51,739 bases of DNA from Bradyrhizobium centrolobii (GCF_001641635.1 NZ_LUUB01000031.1:1-51739), one strand, 5' to 3'; positions 1-9,957 are shown, counted from the first letter of the stretch. A program made the numbers and translations. Notes: a model not told the origin generated them from the sequence alone.

Positions 1-841
1 TAGGGTCCAGACTCAATTGATCCAATAGGCGACGATGGCTGCGATGTGGACGGCAGCCAAGAAGTTTCTGGCGAGTTTATCGTAACGAGTTGCGACACGC
101 CTGAAATCCTTGAGCCGGCAGAAGCAACGCTCGATAACATTGCGCCCTTTATAGATGCGCTTGCTGAAGTTGTGGAAGGTCACCCTGTTGGATTTGTTTG
201 GAATGACGGGCTTGGCGCCACGATTGACGATTTCGGCGCGAAAGCCGTCGCCGTCGTAGCCTTTGTCCCCAATGAGGGCAGACATGGGCGGCGCGAGTTC
301 CAAAAGGGCCGGCGCTGCGGCAATATCTGCGTCCTGGCCCGGAGTGAGATGAAATGCGCAGGGTTTGCAATCAGGGTCGCTCAGCGCGTGGATTTTCGTG
401 GTCCGCCCGCCGCGCGAGCGGCCGATCGCCTGTTCATGTTCCCCCCTTTTCCGCCGCTCGCCGAGCGATGCGCCTTGATCGAGGTGGAGTCGATGGACAA
501 AGTCACGCCATCCTTGCCGCAGCGGGCGAGCGCTTCAAAGATCGCCTGCCAATGTCCGCGCTTGGCCCAGCGATTGAACCGATTGTAGATCGTCGTGTAA
601 GGACCAAAGTCGGGCGGGCAATCGCGCCAGCGCGCGCCACACTGAAGCATGTGGATGATACCGCTGATGATGCGTCGATCATCTTCGCGCTCCGGTCCGG
701 TCTGGTTCGTTGGCAGATGCGGCTTTATCTGAGCCCACTGCTTGTCGTTGAGCCAGAACAGCCCCTTGCGCATCAAAGCCCCCGTGCCGAATCAGTTCGG
801 GTGCAAGAGAATCAGAGCGCGCTAATTAGGTACAGACCCTA
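1..841 (-). mobile_element. IS5-family (IS427-like) insertion sequence
   Basis: The ends are inverted repeats: TAGGGTC at 1-7 and GACCCTA at 835-841. A TA dinucleotide at each edge fits a 2-bp target duplication, placing the element proper at about 3-839. It carries a two-frame DDE transposase on the minus strand. The length (about 840 bp), ends and frameshift layout are typical of the IS427 group. The window begins exactly at this element. Confidence 0.88.
13..776 (-). CDS. IS5-family transposase, two overlapping frames joined by -1 frameshift
   Basis: The first frame (776 to 381) has the N-terminal DUF4096-type domain, with W-R-D-C-P-P and IDST-S-IKAHR containing the first catalytic Asp. 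The second frame (about 440 to 13) carries GDKGYD with the second Asp and the C-terminal NVIERCFCRLKDFRR block with the catalytic Glu. The frames overlap at an A4G6 run (441-450 on the plus strand), a typical site for programmed -1 slippage that would restore K-G-G-E-H-E-Q-A-I-G-R-S-R-G-G. No other damage is visible, so the transposase may be active. Confidence 0.85.
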
Positions 842-947
842 AGGCTGCAGTCGACCGTCTCACGACGGCTCCGATACCTGAGGGGCCGCCGAGGTCGTGC
901 GGTCCCTGCAGTTCATAATTGGGCAAAACAGCCGTTGGGTGCTCCAA

Positions 948-2129
948 TCAAAGCTCGAAAAGCTTCCGGGGTGCAGTTGTCAAGGCTTCGCTGCCGGAGT
1001 CGGTAACGCGGAATGTCTCGCTGATGGCGTAGCCGAAATCCTCTTCGACCCAGTTGCCCAGCATCACATGGAAGGTCATGTTTGGCTTAAGCACTGTCGT
1101 GTCGCCATCCCTGAGGCTCGCGGTCGGCTCCGTCCAGTCAATGCCGATCGCGTACCCACATCGCGATTCCTTCGTGAAACCCTGCTTCTCAAGCGTGCGA
1201 TAGAATGCGTTCGCGACATCGCTGCAGGTCGCACCGGGCCGTACCGTGTTCAGCGCCGCCTCCAAGCCGGCGACCTCTGCCTCATGCAGGCGACGCAGAC
1301 GGTCGGAGGGCTTGCCGATTATGTAAGTGCGCATCAGCGCGGCAGTGTAGCCTTGGCGGACGGCGCCCACTTCGAGATTGATCTGCGAATCTTCACGAAA
1401 GACGTCGTCGCTCCACCGAATGTGGGCTGTACCTGTGCGCGGCGAGGAGCACATGCAATAGGGCGCAATTGCTGTTCCAGGCTTGCCGTTAGCACCGCGT
1501 ATCAGCGTTCCAACCACCTCGGCTGCCGCGTCCGCTTCCCGCACGCCGGGTCGTATCACGGCTGCCGCGCGCATGATCGCCGCGTCAGCGATCGCGGCGG
1601 CTTCCCGCATCACTGCTATCTCGAGGTCGGACTTAACGAGCCGGATCCAGTCTATTGCTCTGGAGCAATCCACAATCCTCGCTTTCGGCAATCTTATCGC
1701 GAACTTGTCTTGGCCCCGCCCAAACTGCTTAAGCGTCAAGAAGCCGGGCTCGAGGCCTACGCCGCGGTTTGCCAGACCGCGCTCGTGAAGAAAATCGATG
1801 ATGACGTCGTAGCCGTCCTTCTCAGGGTTTGCGATCAGGTTTTCTGGATAGCCGATCACGTTATTGCGGTTGAGGAACGACTCGTGGATGGCCGCCGGCG
1901 CATCCATACGACGCATGATAAACGTCGGTTCCTCTTCCTGCATCGAGATTACAAGGCCTTGCGGGACATACGCTGTATGAGCAGTGTGACCCGAAAGGTA
2001 CGTGATGTTCGCGGGACTGCTTACGATAAACGCATCGATGTCGCGTTGCGCCATCTCTTTTTTCACTGCGGCAAGCCTGCGCAGGTATTCTTCTCGCGGA
2101 AACAGCTGCGGTCCTTTGCTGATCGTCAT
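948..2129 (-). CDS. M24-family creatinase/ectoine-hydrolase-like protein
   Basis: This intact 393-residue protein has the M24 (pita-bread) architecture. An N-terminal creatinase domain (about residues 10-150, with S-P-A-N-I-T-Y-L-S-G) precedes a catalytic-type domain (about 160-393). The five usual metal ligands are not conserved: the first two positions read L-E-V-G and A-A-L-M-R-T instead of D and D, and the late Glu region reads Y-A-I-S-E-T. That pattern suggests a metal-independent creatinase or DoeA-like C-N hydrolase rather than an Xaa-Pro aminopeptidase. The ATG at 2129 follows a GGAG-like site. It is a homologue of the frameshifted gene at 42970-44194, not a copy. The substrate is unknown; guanidino, amide or ectoine-type compounds are plausible. 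Confidence 0.85.
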   Translation of the reverse strand: MTISKGPQLFPREEYLRRLAAVKKEMAQRDIDAFIVSSPANITYLSGHTAHTAYVPQGLVISMQEEEPTFIMRRMDAPAAIHESFLNRNNVIGYPENLIANPEKDGYDVIIDFLHERGLANRGVGLEPGFLTLKQFGRGQDKFAIRLPKARIVDCSRAIDWIRLVKSDLEIAVMREAAAIADAAIMRAAAVIRPGVREADAAAEVVGTLIRGANGKPGTAIAPYCMCSSPRTGTAHIRWSDDVFREDSQINLEVGAVRQGYTAALMRTYIIGKPSDRLRRLHEAEVAGLEAALNTVRPGATCSDVANAFYRTLEKQGFTKESRCGYAIGIDWTEPTASLRDGDTTVLKPNMTFHVMLGNWVEEDFGYAISETFRVTDSGSEALTTAPRKLFEL

Positions 2130-2793
2130 TGTCTTTGCTCCATTCGGCTTGTTAAGGAAATGAGGAAGTGCCTGGTTAATTGTTCGCGCCGGTTTATCGG
2201 CCCGCGCCGTCGAGCAACTCCTACTGTGACCAGCTCATCCGGAAGACCGTGTCTCGCGACGATGCGCGATCCAGGGTCCCTATTGTGGGTTCTCACATGC
2301 GGTTTCCAATCAGTGTTGGGCCGCTTGCAGCGACTTTTGACCTATTGCACCGACCGGAGGTCGCTTGGCGCTAGTGCTGCGCAATCTCCATCTGGATACC
2401 AGCTCCAAAGTCGGTTCCTGCGCAGAGCGACGTTGTATTTCGGTCCGATGTTACTGCCCGCAAGCGCTGGATTTCCGCGATATGGGGCCTTTTTTAGTCG
2501 CAATTTTGCTCCCGTTGGCGAAACACGAACTTTTCAGGCGATCGAAGCTCACTCGTCTAAAATTCGAATTCGAGTGCCGTTAAGCCGATTGGGGCTCGAT
2601 GCGCCTAACGTTTGGTCGGCCAATGCGAGTATCCGGGCAAAACCAGGTCAGAGCGCGCGCGCCCGCCGGGCTCCTTTTCGAAGGCGAAGGATGCTGATCT
2701 TCGAGAAACGGGAAACCCTGCCGGGCACACCCCATCGGCGTCCCTGCGCGGTCAGACGCCTCGAGGGCGACTATTCTAATCCCTCAGCCAGCA
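2130..2793. other. Non-coding or unrecognised stretch
   Basis: The first part must hold the promoter of the leftward M24 gene. An open frame on the plus strand runs through here but encodes no recognisable motif and overlaps the M24 gene antisense. Nothing else is supported. Confidence 0.4.
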
Positions 2794-3200
2794 TTGTCGC
2801 GGCCGATCCGGGCGACGCATGCAATTGAGATCCTCGCAGCCTTCGAAGTTCTCACCGCGATCAACTCCGCCCTGGAAGTCGACCTCTCCGGCCAGACGAA
2901 TACAGAGACGGTGGCAGGCCGTTATGTAGGCACAATCGGCGGCGCCATCGATTTCCTAAGTGACCGCGTGTGTCGTGAGCCCATCGTTCCTCTGCCCTCG
3001 ACGGTGGACGTGAGGGGCGTACTTCGAAGCCGAATCGTTTGGCTCCTGTCGGGGCCCGCGCCGCTTGGAGACGGACGAAGGTGACGGAACATAGCGCTGA
3101 CGATTTGCGGACCTTGTCGCTCACCGAACGGGCCGCATCACTGATCGCCATCACCGGATCCGCAGTTTCAGGGTGAGCTGCGAGCGATGCGCAGGCGGAC
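2794..3200 (+). pseudogene. Acetyl-CoA hydrolase / 4-hydroxybutyrate CoA-transferase, C-terminal remnant
   Basis: The plus strand encodes F-x-A-I-N-S-A-L-E-V-D-L-S-G-Q, then G-R-Y-V-G-T-I-G-G-A-I-D-F and S-R-I-V-W-L-L-S-G-P. These are hallmarks of the C-terminal half of class I CoA transferases/acetyl-CoA hydrolases. After a frameshift near 3070 the expected V-T-E-H-x-A-x-D-L-R-x-L-S-L-x-E-R-A block appears (3079-3160), and another frame change gives Q-F-Q-G-E-L-R-A-M. The N-terminal two thirds are absent. It cannot be functional. It adds another CoA-ester enzyme to those decayed nearby. Confidence 0.75.
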
Positions 3201-3204
3201 GGGT

Positions 3205-3744
3205 GAATTTCGCGCGGCCATCTTGAAGTCGGCGAGGCGCTTACTTGTTGTGAAGACGAGATCTCATTTTTAATCGTGAGCTTACGGCGCAATAGAGTCA
3301 CCACGGTATCCAGCATATCATTGACTTGGCTGCGCTGACCGCGACTTTAGCAATAAGCGACTGCAGATGGGCTTTTCGAGGCTGATGGTCGCCCTTGCTT
3401 TCGGTCCACGATGGCGGTTGATCAACCTTAGCAGGCGAGATCCTTCAGCTAAGGCGGCTATGTAGTCTGCGATGGCTGGTCTCAACTCGATCGAAGGGGG
3501 GTTTCGTCGAAACCGCGATTGGCCGACCGAAATCACTGCAGATCAACCGGAGTACGTCCGCCTAATCGGACGCAAAGCTTCGAAAATTCCCGATTACCGC
3601 AGGATTTCGGCCGGTCGAGATGCAACATGAATAGAATTTAACCCTAGCTGACCGATAACATTGCCTAGGGGCCTAGAATACAAGCTCGTTCGCAGCAAAC
3701 CGAATGTCGCTGGTAGTTGACGGCACAGTTGCGGGATAAGCGCA
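3205..3744. other. No recognisable gene
   Basis: Short open frames only, none with family motifs. Probably eroded sequence between the CoA-transferase and ABC-transporter remnants. Confidence 0.35.
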
Positions 3745-4268
3745 GGGGCCGGGAGGGTCGATGCCGGGAGAACAACGCCTTTGCGACGTTTTCGGCGTCC
3801 AGCGGACCTCCAACGGCCGCTCCGCGAGCAGATTCAGCTCGAGATTAAGCACATCCACGAGGCTCTCGATGTCACCACGGTCCATGGGACGCGTGAGCCC
3901 GAGAATGTTGGAAGACGGAGGTCTGATGAAAGACGGAGTTGTCCAGCCGCTCCCACTGAGCCGTTCGAGCGTCCAAAGGCCTTCGTCCAGTTCATCGACA
4001 AAAATATCCGGCCGCATGGGAGGTCGTGGCGATGAAAGGCATGACCTGCAAAGTGGAGGTTGCGGGCGCGAGCGACATGCAGGTGCCGATGATCAATGTC
4101 GAGGCGATCGATCGGCCGACCGTGCTGCCGTTGCGGCCTGAGCGATTTCGGCTGAGCCCGACACTGGGCACGCTGCCCGCTGTCCTCTGCGCGCCGGTTG
4201 CGCAGGTGATCTATTTGGCCGACGGTACTCGCAACCGCGTCGTGGTGAGTGGCCGTGATGATTGGTGA
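3745..4268 (+). pseudogene. ABC transporter ATP-binding protein (PotA/UgpC-like), C-terminal remnant with TOBE domain
   Basis: After a scrambled start, the plus strand encodes R-E-Q-I-Q-L-E-I-K-H-I-H-E-A-L-D-V-T-T-V-H-G-T (3812-3880), matching the segment just before the H-loop of PotA/UgpC-type ATPases. A frameshift removes the H-loop itself. From 4026 a TOBE-like segment follows, with V-L-P-L-R-P-E-R-F-R-L-S-P and a Q-V-I-Y-L-A-D-G-T-R block, ending near 4268. Walker A and the signature motif are missing. It lies directly upstream of a polyamine-type binding-protein pseudogene in the same direction, so both probably came from one importer operon. Confidence 0.7.
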
Positions 4269-4438
4269 CCAGGCTGCCGCATTTCGAAGGCCTGATGCAG
4301 CTGGAGCCGCGCGCGCGGCGCTCCCCGTCGGCAGGAGACGGTTATTCGTCGGCCGCTCGGCTCCGAACTCATGCGACGGTCCCCGCGTTCGTCAACGCCG
4401 CTTCCTTCAGGCCGGCAAAACAGGAGGAGAACGATACC

Positions 4439-5504
4439 ATGCGGGCAACCTCGACTGTCGTCGGCGCCATTGCCGCAACCGGACTGGCGGTGACCGCACT
4501 AGTGCCGGCAGCGCCTGCATTCGCACGGGATCGCTTGACAATTGTCTCCTGGGGCGGAGCCCTGCAGATGGGTCAGCGGAAGGCTTTTTCGAGCCCTTCT
4601 CGAAGACGACCGGGATTGAGGTTGTTGAAGACGAATACAACGGCGAAGCCGCTAAAATCCGAGCCATGGTCAAGTCCAAGTCCGTGAGTTGGGATGTCGT
4701 CGACGGTTACTCGGTCTGGGTCAATCAATTATGCGCCGACGGTGTTCTGGAGAGAATCGACTGGAAGCGGCTGGGCTTTGATCGGACCAGTTCGTGGACG
4801 GCGAAACGTATGATTGCGGGGTGCCCCTCCGTCATATCTGCCACTGTCGTCGCCTATGACAGGGACAGACTGCCAAACGGCCCGAAAACCATCGCCGACC
4901 TGTTCGACACAGAGAACTTTCCCGGCAAGCGAGGGCTGTGGAAGAATCCGCAAGACAATCTCGAATGGGCGTTGATCGCCGATGGCGTGCCTATCAAAGA
5001 CGTTTACAAGGTCCTCGGTACGCCCGAGGGCGTTGAGCGCGCGTTCAAAAAGCTCGACACTATTAAGAAAGACGTCATTTGGTGGACATCGGGGGCGCAG
5101 CCGGTGCAGCTTCTCGCCGATGGCCAAGTTGTAATGACCTCGGCTTGGAACGATCGCATCTCCGACGCCAGTAAGAACGCTGGTAAGCACTTCCAGATCA
5201 TGTGGGATGCCGCAAAGTGGGAATTGGAAACGTCTGGGTGATCCCCAAGGGCAGCCCGCGCCTGGACGCCGCCTACCGCTTCATCGCCTTCGCTGCTTCA
5301 CCTCAGGTGCAGGGTAAGCTGACAGAATACATCGCCTATCCACCTGCCAATAACGACGCGACCGCGTTTCTCGATCCGGCCGTACTGCCTGACCTTGTGA
5401 CTGCGCCCGGGCGTGCGGGCAATTCCCTGCATAGTGATGCTGACTTCTGGGCCGACAAGGGTGACGAGCTTAAACAGCGATTTACCGCTTGGCTCGCGAA
5501 GTAA
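4439..5504 (+). pseudogene. ABC transporter substrate-binding protein (spermidine/putrescine type), two frameshifts
   Basis: ATG 4439 follows an AGGAGG ribosome site and begins a signal peptide ending A-P-A-F-A. The mature part starts R-L-T-I-V-S-W-G-G-A, as in PotD/PotF-like proteins. The T-run at 4586-4590 appears one base short of the frame needed for Q-R-K-A-F-F-E-P-F, and the frame then changes. The middle (about 4600-5205) is well preserved, including E-D-E-Y-N-G-E and W-K-N-P-Q-D-N. A second frameshift near 5205-5240 separates W-D-A-A-K-W from V-W-V-I-P-K-G-S-P, and the C-terminus finishes at 5504. It would encode about 350 residues if repaired, the usual length. Only two single-base lesions imply recent inactivation, or sequencing error. 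Confidence 0.85.
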
Positions 5505-6290
5505 ATCGGAACGAGGCGAGGGGAGGGCTTGCGTTCTCCTTGCCCTTCGAACGAACCGAGAGTTAAACGTCTCTGATGCACTTGAGAGTCATTTTCACTC
5601 AGCGATTTCGCTGTTTTTTCGCTGCCGTCAACTCCGAATACCAGAATACAATGCTTTGACCGAGGCAGTCGAAGTCGTGCGGACTGACCCCGCGCATTCC
5701 GATCAAAGTCGCGCGAAGCGACGTCGACGCCGACTTGTTCAAGGCGCTGCAGACGGCGCTGATGATTCCATGCTGGCCATCTTCGAGCTATCGTCCTTCA
5801 TTGCGGGCGAGCGCGCGCTGGGCGTCACGAGCGCGAACTTGGTCGCCGCGGTCGATGCGCATCCAGATTTTTCCACATCAGGGACCCGGGTGCGCGCGAG
5901 GACGGCACGAAAGGGGGCTCAGCCGGAACTCTTTCCGACGGTGGCCTTCGATGTCGCCCGATGCTGCAACACTCAAAGCTAGCTAATAAATAGATTTGAA
6001 CCCTCTCGGCCCCCGAAGCGGATCCCTTTGGAATGATGATTTGTAAGTGCATGCGGACGCGTCGGGGGAAGCAGGGCATGCTGCTGTGCGGGAGTCCAGT
6101 GTGCGGCAACTGGGCCGGTTATGGTTGTTGGCGATGGCCCAGGAACGATTTCACGCTACCTGCCGCGCGCAGGTGCTGGTGAGCTTACCGCCGTCCTTTC
6201 TCGAAAGCGCGGCGTAACACGCGGGAAGCGCGGCATCACCTTTGTTCAGTTTGGTCCGGCATCTTGCCCGCCAGCGGCGCTCTGCCTGCT
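5505..6290. other. Unrecognised stretch between transporter remnant and TPP-enzyme gene
   Basis: Fragments of open frame at 5690-5985 (plus) look protein-like in composition, but no family could be assigned. No RNA gene or IS end was recognised. Confidence 0.35.
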
Positions 6291-7838
6291 TCACATCTGA
6301 ACTTCGATCAACCTTGGTCCGGACTCGGCGTTGGCTTCGGCCAAAGCGCTGTTAAACTCGTCGGCAGTTCTCACCGCGCGGCCCGGCACACCCATGCCGC
6401 GCGCCAGCGCCACGAAATCAAGGGTCGGCCGGTCGATCTTCAGCATGTCGAGAGCGCGCTGCCCCGGCTCGCCGGCGCCGACGCCATCGAACTCGCCACG
6501 CAGAATCTGATAGATGCGGTTAGCGAACACAATCGTGACGACGTCGAGCCCTTCACGGGCCTGCGTCCACAGTGACTGGATGGTGTACATCGCGCTGCCG
6601 TCGCCGACCATGCAGAACACCTTGCGGTCCGGACAGCCGATCGCGGCTCCGATTGAAAGCGGCGTGGAGAAGCCGATCGAGCCCCCCATGTTCTGCAGCC
6701 AATCATGTGGCGCTGCCGCCGTGGTCGCCGAGAAGAAACCGCGGCCAGTACTGATAGATTCGTCGATGACGATCGCATTCTCGGGAATCGCATAAGCGAT
6801 CGCCTGCGCGATGGTGGTGTGGTTGAGCGGGCCGGTCGGCTTTACCAGTTCCTGCTGCGTCTGCCGCTTGATGTCTTTCGCGCTGGCATGGAGCACGCTG
6901 GCGAGCGCCTCAAGTGCGGCGATCGAATTCTCGCCCCAGGCGGTCATGCGATGCACATTGCAGCCCTCAGGCTTCAACAGGCTCGGCTTGTTCGGATAGG
7001 CAAAGAAAGCGACCGGATCATCGGCTTCGACCAGCACGATGTGACGGAATTTCTGAAGCGTCGACAGTGCCTGCTCGATGACGTAAGGAATACGCTCGAT
7101 CGAGAAACGACCTCGGCCGCGGGCCATGCGCGGGCGGAAGGTCGGGCCCATCACGGTGCATCCGGACTTGGCAGCGACACGCTCGGCCATCAGCAGTCCC
7201 TGCTCGGTCAGCGCACTTCCGGTGATCAGGAGCAGCGTGCGCTCGCCATCACTGCGCAAAATCCTTGCCGCGGTCTCGACCGCCTGCGGCGAATAAGACG
7301 GGCGCTGCTGATCGGGCCCCAGCTCGGCAATGCCGGCGGCCTCGTTCCACGCGGTATCGGCAGGCAGGATCAGAGTCGCGATCTGTGCCGGGGAACTCCT
7401 GGCCGCAGCAATCGCCGCGGCGCCATCCTTGGCGACGGACCTGGCATCCGGAGAGGTGCGCACCCAGGACGACATCGGTCGCGCTAGGCCCTCGATATCG
7501 GAGGTGAGCGGTGCGTTGTAGCCGATGTGATAACCGGCATGCTGGCCGACGATGTTGATGATACCGGAATGCGCCTTCTTGGCGTTGTGCAAATTAGCGA
7601 GGCCATTGGCGAGGCCGGGGCCGAGGTGCAGAAGCGTCGACGCCGGTGTGCCCTTCATGCGGAAATAGCCGTCGGCCGCTCCCGTCACCACGCCTTCGAA
7701 CAGGCCGGGTACGCAGCGCATGCCTGGAACGCGGTCAAGCGCGGCAACGAAGTGCATTTCGGAGGTGCCTGGATTGGCAAAGCAAAGATTGACCCCGCCG
7801 TTCACAAGCGTCCGCACCAGACTTTCAGCACCGTTCAT
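6291..7838 (-). CDS. Thiamine-pyrophosphate-dependent enzyme, acetolactate synthase large-subunit-like
   Basis: This intact 515-residue protein has the three-domain TPP enzyme fold. The N-terminal domain includes the F-E-G-V-V-T-G-A-A-D-G-Y region with the conserved catalytic Glu. The C-terminal domain carries V-G-D-G-S-A-M followed by A-N-R, the GDG-x(n)-N-type TPP/Mg site. The length is shorter than classical IlvB (about 570) and fits the benzoylformate-decarboxylase/MdlC-like or uncharacterised rhizobial acetolactate-synthase-like group. The start at 7838 has a GGAG site nine bases upstream. No small regulatory subunit gene is adjacent, which argues against branched-chain amino acid synthesis. 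An ADP-forming acyl-CoA synthetase pseudogene lies upstream and divergent. The substrate is unknown; 2-oxoacid decarboxylation or carboligation is likely. Confidence 0.85.
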   Translation of the reverse strand: MNGAESLVRTLVNGGVNLCFANPGTSEMHFVAALDRVPGMRCVPGLFEGVVTGAADGYFRMKGTPASTLLHLGPGLANGLANLHNAKKAHSGIINIVGQHAGYHIGYNAPLTSDIEGLARPMSSWVRTSPDARSVAKDGAAAIAAARSSPAQIATLILPADTAWNEAAGIAELGPDQQRPSYSPQAVETAARILRSDGERTLLLITGSALTEQGLLMAERVAAKSGCTVMGPTFRPRMARGRGRFSIERIPYVIEQALSTLQKFRHIVLVEADDPVAFFAYPNKPSLLKPEGCNVHRMTAWGENSIAALEALASVLHASAKDIKRQTQQELVKPTGPLNHTTIAQAIAYAIPENAIVIDESISTGRGFFSATTAAAPHDWLQNMGGSIGFSTPLSIGAAIGCPDRKVFCMVGDGSAMYTIQSLWTQAREGLDVVTIVFANRIYQILRGEFDGVGAGEPGQRALDMLKIDRPTLDFVALARGMGVPGRAVRTADEFNSALAEANAESGPRLIEVQM

Positions 7839-8544
7839 TGTTCGAGCTCCCTTAGGCGAGCAAGTGGTTTGTGCTCAATCAAACAACCTTCAACGTTTCC
7901 GCCAAAGGAACCGCGGTCATTGCTGCCCTGCTAGGCCGATACAAGAAGGTTTTCGCTGAGACAGTAATGGGCAGCGCACGTGAAGCCGAACCGCAATCCT
8001 CGAGGGTTGCGGTTCGTTAGGTGGCTTGCGAACCACGGAAAAGATCACTTCTGCTTTGCGCTGCTTTGATCCTGGAGGAAATAGTGATCTCTCGATTTGG
8101 CAGCCGCCGTGTGGTCATTGTTCGCGCCACTCGCATGTGTTCGATACGATTGCTCATTTTTTGAGGAGAGGAGCACACTCGCAAGCGTCTTTAGGACGGC
8201 CTACCGTATCGGGCCTCACTCAACGGGATAAATGTAGAGATCCTCCTAGCCGAAAAACGTCAAATTCTCTCGGTTCAGGCCAAATAACCGCGATGCACGG
8301 GGCCACCATGGGGAAATTCCGCGTTAACAGGCTTGGCGACACTTGAATGGGCCCGCCGGTAATTGCAAATGCATCGCCCGTTGGCGGGATAGACGAATGT
8401 CTGACGAATGAACGATTGTGAAAGATCGCGATCCTACACAAAACGCGAGGACTTTGAGGCCGTCCAAGGTGCCAAAGATTTGTTGGAGGCTGTCGCCGTT
8501 ATAGCGGTAAGAAGCGTGCCTACGCTTGACCTCCTGAACTGCGC
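7839..8544. other. Intergenic region with upstream signals of the TPP-enzyme gene
   Basis: No gene is supported. The part next to 7838 should contain the leftward promoter. A strong hairpin at 7988-8015 is the only clear structure. Confidence 0.4.
7988..8015. repeat. 12-bp-stem hairpin
   Basis: GAACCGCAATCC (7988-7999) pairs with GGGTTGCGGTTC (8004-8015) around a TCGA loop, with one T-G wobble on the plus strand. There is no T-run, so a terminator role is uncertain. It could be an operator or a terminator remnant upstream of the leftward TPP-enzyme gene. Confidence 0.55.
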
Positions 8545-9543
8545 GTGACGTTGGCCTCACGCTGCCGAAGCTCGACGATATTATCCGTTAACATCCGGCG
8601 CCTCACTTTCGACCGTTCGAACATTACGGGCCGACGACCCGAACGATGGCGCCGCCCTTCGACAAGGCCCCCTGGTGTGTACCGTGGGAGGATCAGCTGC
8701 TGAAGAACAGGCGGTGCGTGGCAAGCACCTGGACCGGCTATTTGTGCTCTCAATTCTGGCGTCGAAGGAGCGGGTGACAAGACCCACGGCTTCGTTGTCT
8801 TCGAAGACCCGGCCGCGCGAGTCGTTGCCATCGCGGCGATGGGCCGGTTTGGCGAGACCTTCGTACGCGGGTCGACCTGGCCCCGCTCTGTGCGACAGGC
8901 GGCACCGCCTGCCAGCATACCAAACGAGGCGAAGGCCAAGCGCATGCTGGCCGAAGCTAGTATGGTCCTCGTGCCCGAGCGCGCCTGTACCACGGCCGCC
9001 GAGGCATATCCGCCGCTGAGACGTTAAGCTTCCCGGTACTGCTCAAGATCCTCTCGCTCGATATTCTGCACAAATCCGAGATCGGCGGCGTGCTGCTGAA
9101 CGTGGTTAGCGCTGGCCCGCGCGCGATCGCTTCGCCACGCTAATCGAGCGCGCCAAGCAGGCCGCGCCCCAGGTCGTACTAGTGGCTAACCAACTTTCCG
9201 GTGGTGTCGAGTGCATCCTTAGCATCCGGCGCGACACGGTATTTCGGCCGCCGTGTTCGGGCTGGGCGGCATATGCGTTGAGGTGATGAAAGACGTGGCA
9301 CTACGCCGATGTCTATTTCGGTGCGGACGTAGCCGAAGAGATGATTCGTTCGATCAAAGGTGCGCCGCTGCTGCTGGGGTCGCGCGGCAAGCCGCCCGTT
9401 GACGTCAAAGCACTGGCAGCGATGCTGTCGCACCTATCGGTGTACCAGTCAGGGCCGCACCCCCATAGACCTCAATCCAGTCTTTGCGCACGCCCTAGGG
9501 CAAGGCATCTTCGCAGCCGATACCATAATCGAAGTTTCGCCAT
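8545..9543 (+). pseudogene. ADP-forming acyl-CoA synthetase (acetate--CoA ligase family), C-terminal half, multiply frameshifted
   Basis: In shifting plus-strand frames the order is: V-G-L-T-L-P-K-L-D-D (about 8555), T-V-G-G-S-A-A-E-E-Q-A-V-R-G-K-H-L-D-R-L (about 8682), F-V-V-F-E-D-P-A-A-R-V-V-A-I-A-A-M-G-R-F-G-E-T (about 8793), E-A-K-A-K-R-M-L-A-E-A (ATP-grasp start), V-P-E-R-A-C-T-T-A-A-E, L-H-K-S-E-I-G-G-V-L-L-N-V-V (about 9068), I-R-S-I-K-G-A-P-L-L-L-G-S-R-G, and S-I-D-L-N-P-V-F-A near the end. This is the order of the succinyl-CoA-ligase-like and ATP-grasp_5 domains. At least five frame changes make it non-functional. It is a separate relative of the fragment at 24455-25249. Confidence 0.8.
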
Positions 9544-9957
9544 GACACGGGGGCCAGTACGCTAGAGCCATTCGATGGCGTTCCGCCGCTTGACACACCG
9601 CTGTGGGTAGCCGCCGCGGGAGTTGGACGAGACCACGATCCCGTCGCTCAGCGCGGGACCACCAAGCCACCCTGATTGAATCCGATGAAGAGGTTGTGCT
9701 TTTCAACCACTCGTCTACGTTGTAAGGATGTCTCGTCGTAGACGACCGCCCGATCACTTGGCAGAATCAAGATTGCCCCTCGGCCTGCGGCACCATCTCC
9801 ACATGTGTTTCGTCGAAATCCATCGAAACAACCTTCGCAAGCGCGGCATTTCGGCGCTGACTCGCCGTACGCCGCATTAAATCAGATCGAAATCTAACTA
9901 CACTCCTGGTCCAGCCAGCGACGGATCATAGATCCGCGGCCAAGAGGCGGACCGCAC
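9544..9957. other. No recognisable gene
   Basis: Degenerate sequence preceding the Crp/Fnr gene. Short open frames on both strands show no family motif. The promoter of the regulator should lie in the last 100-150 bases. Confidence 0.35.

Noticed and set aside
897..2828. Very long plus-strand open frame (643 codons)
   Set aside because: It is antisense to the clear M24 gene for most of its length and has no motif; a high-GC shadow frame.
5690..5990. Possible protein-coding remnant
   Set aside because: Composition is protein-like, but no frame gives a recognisable motif.
6705..7487. Plus-strand open frame of 260 codons
   Set aside because: Antisense to the intact TPP-enzyme gene, Arg/Gly-rich, with no motif.
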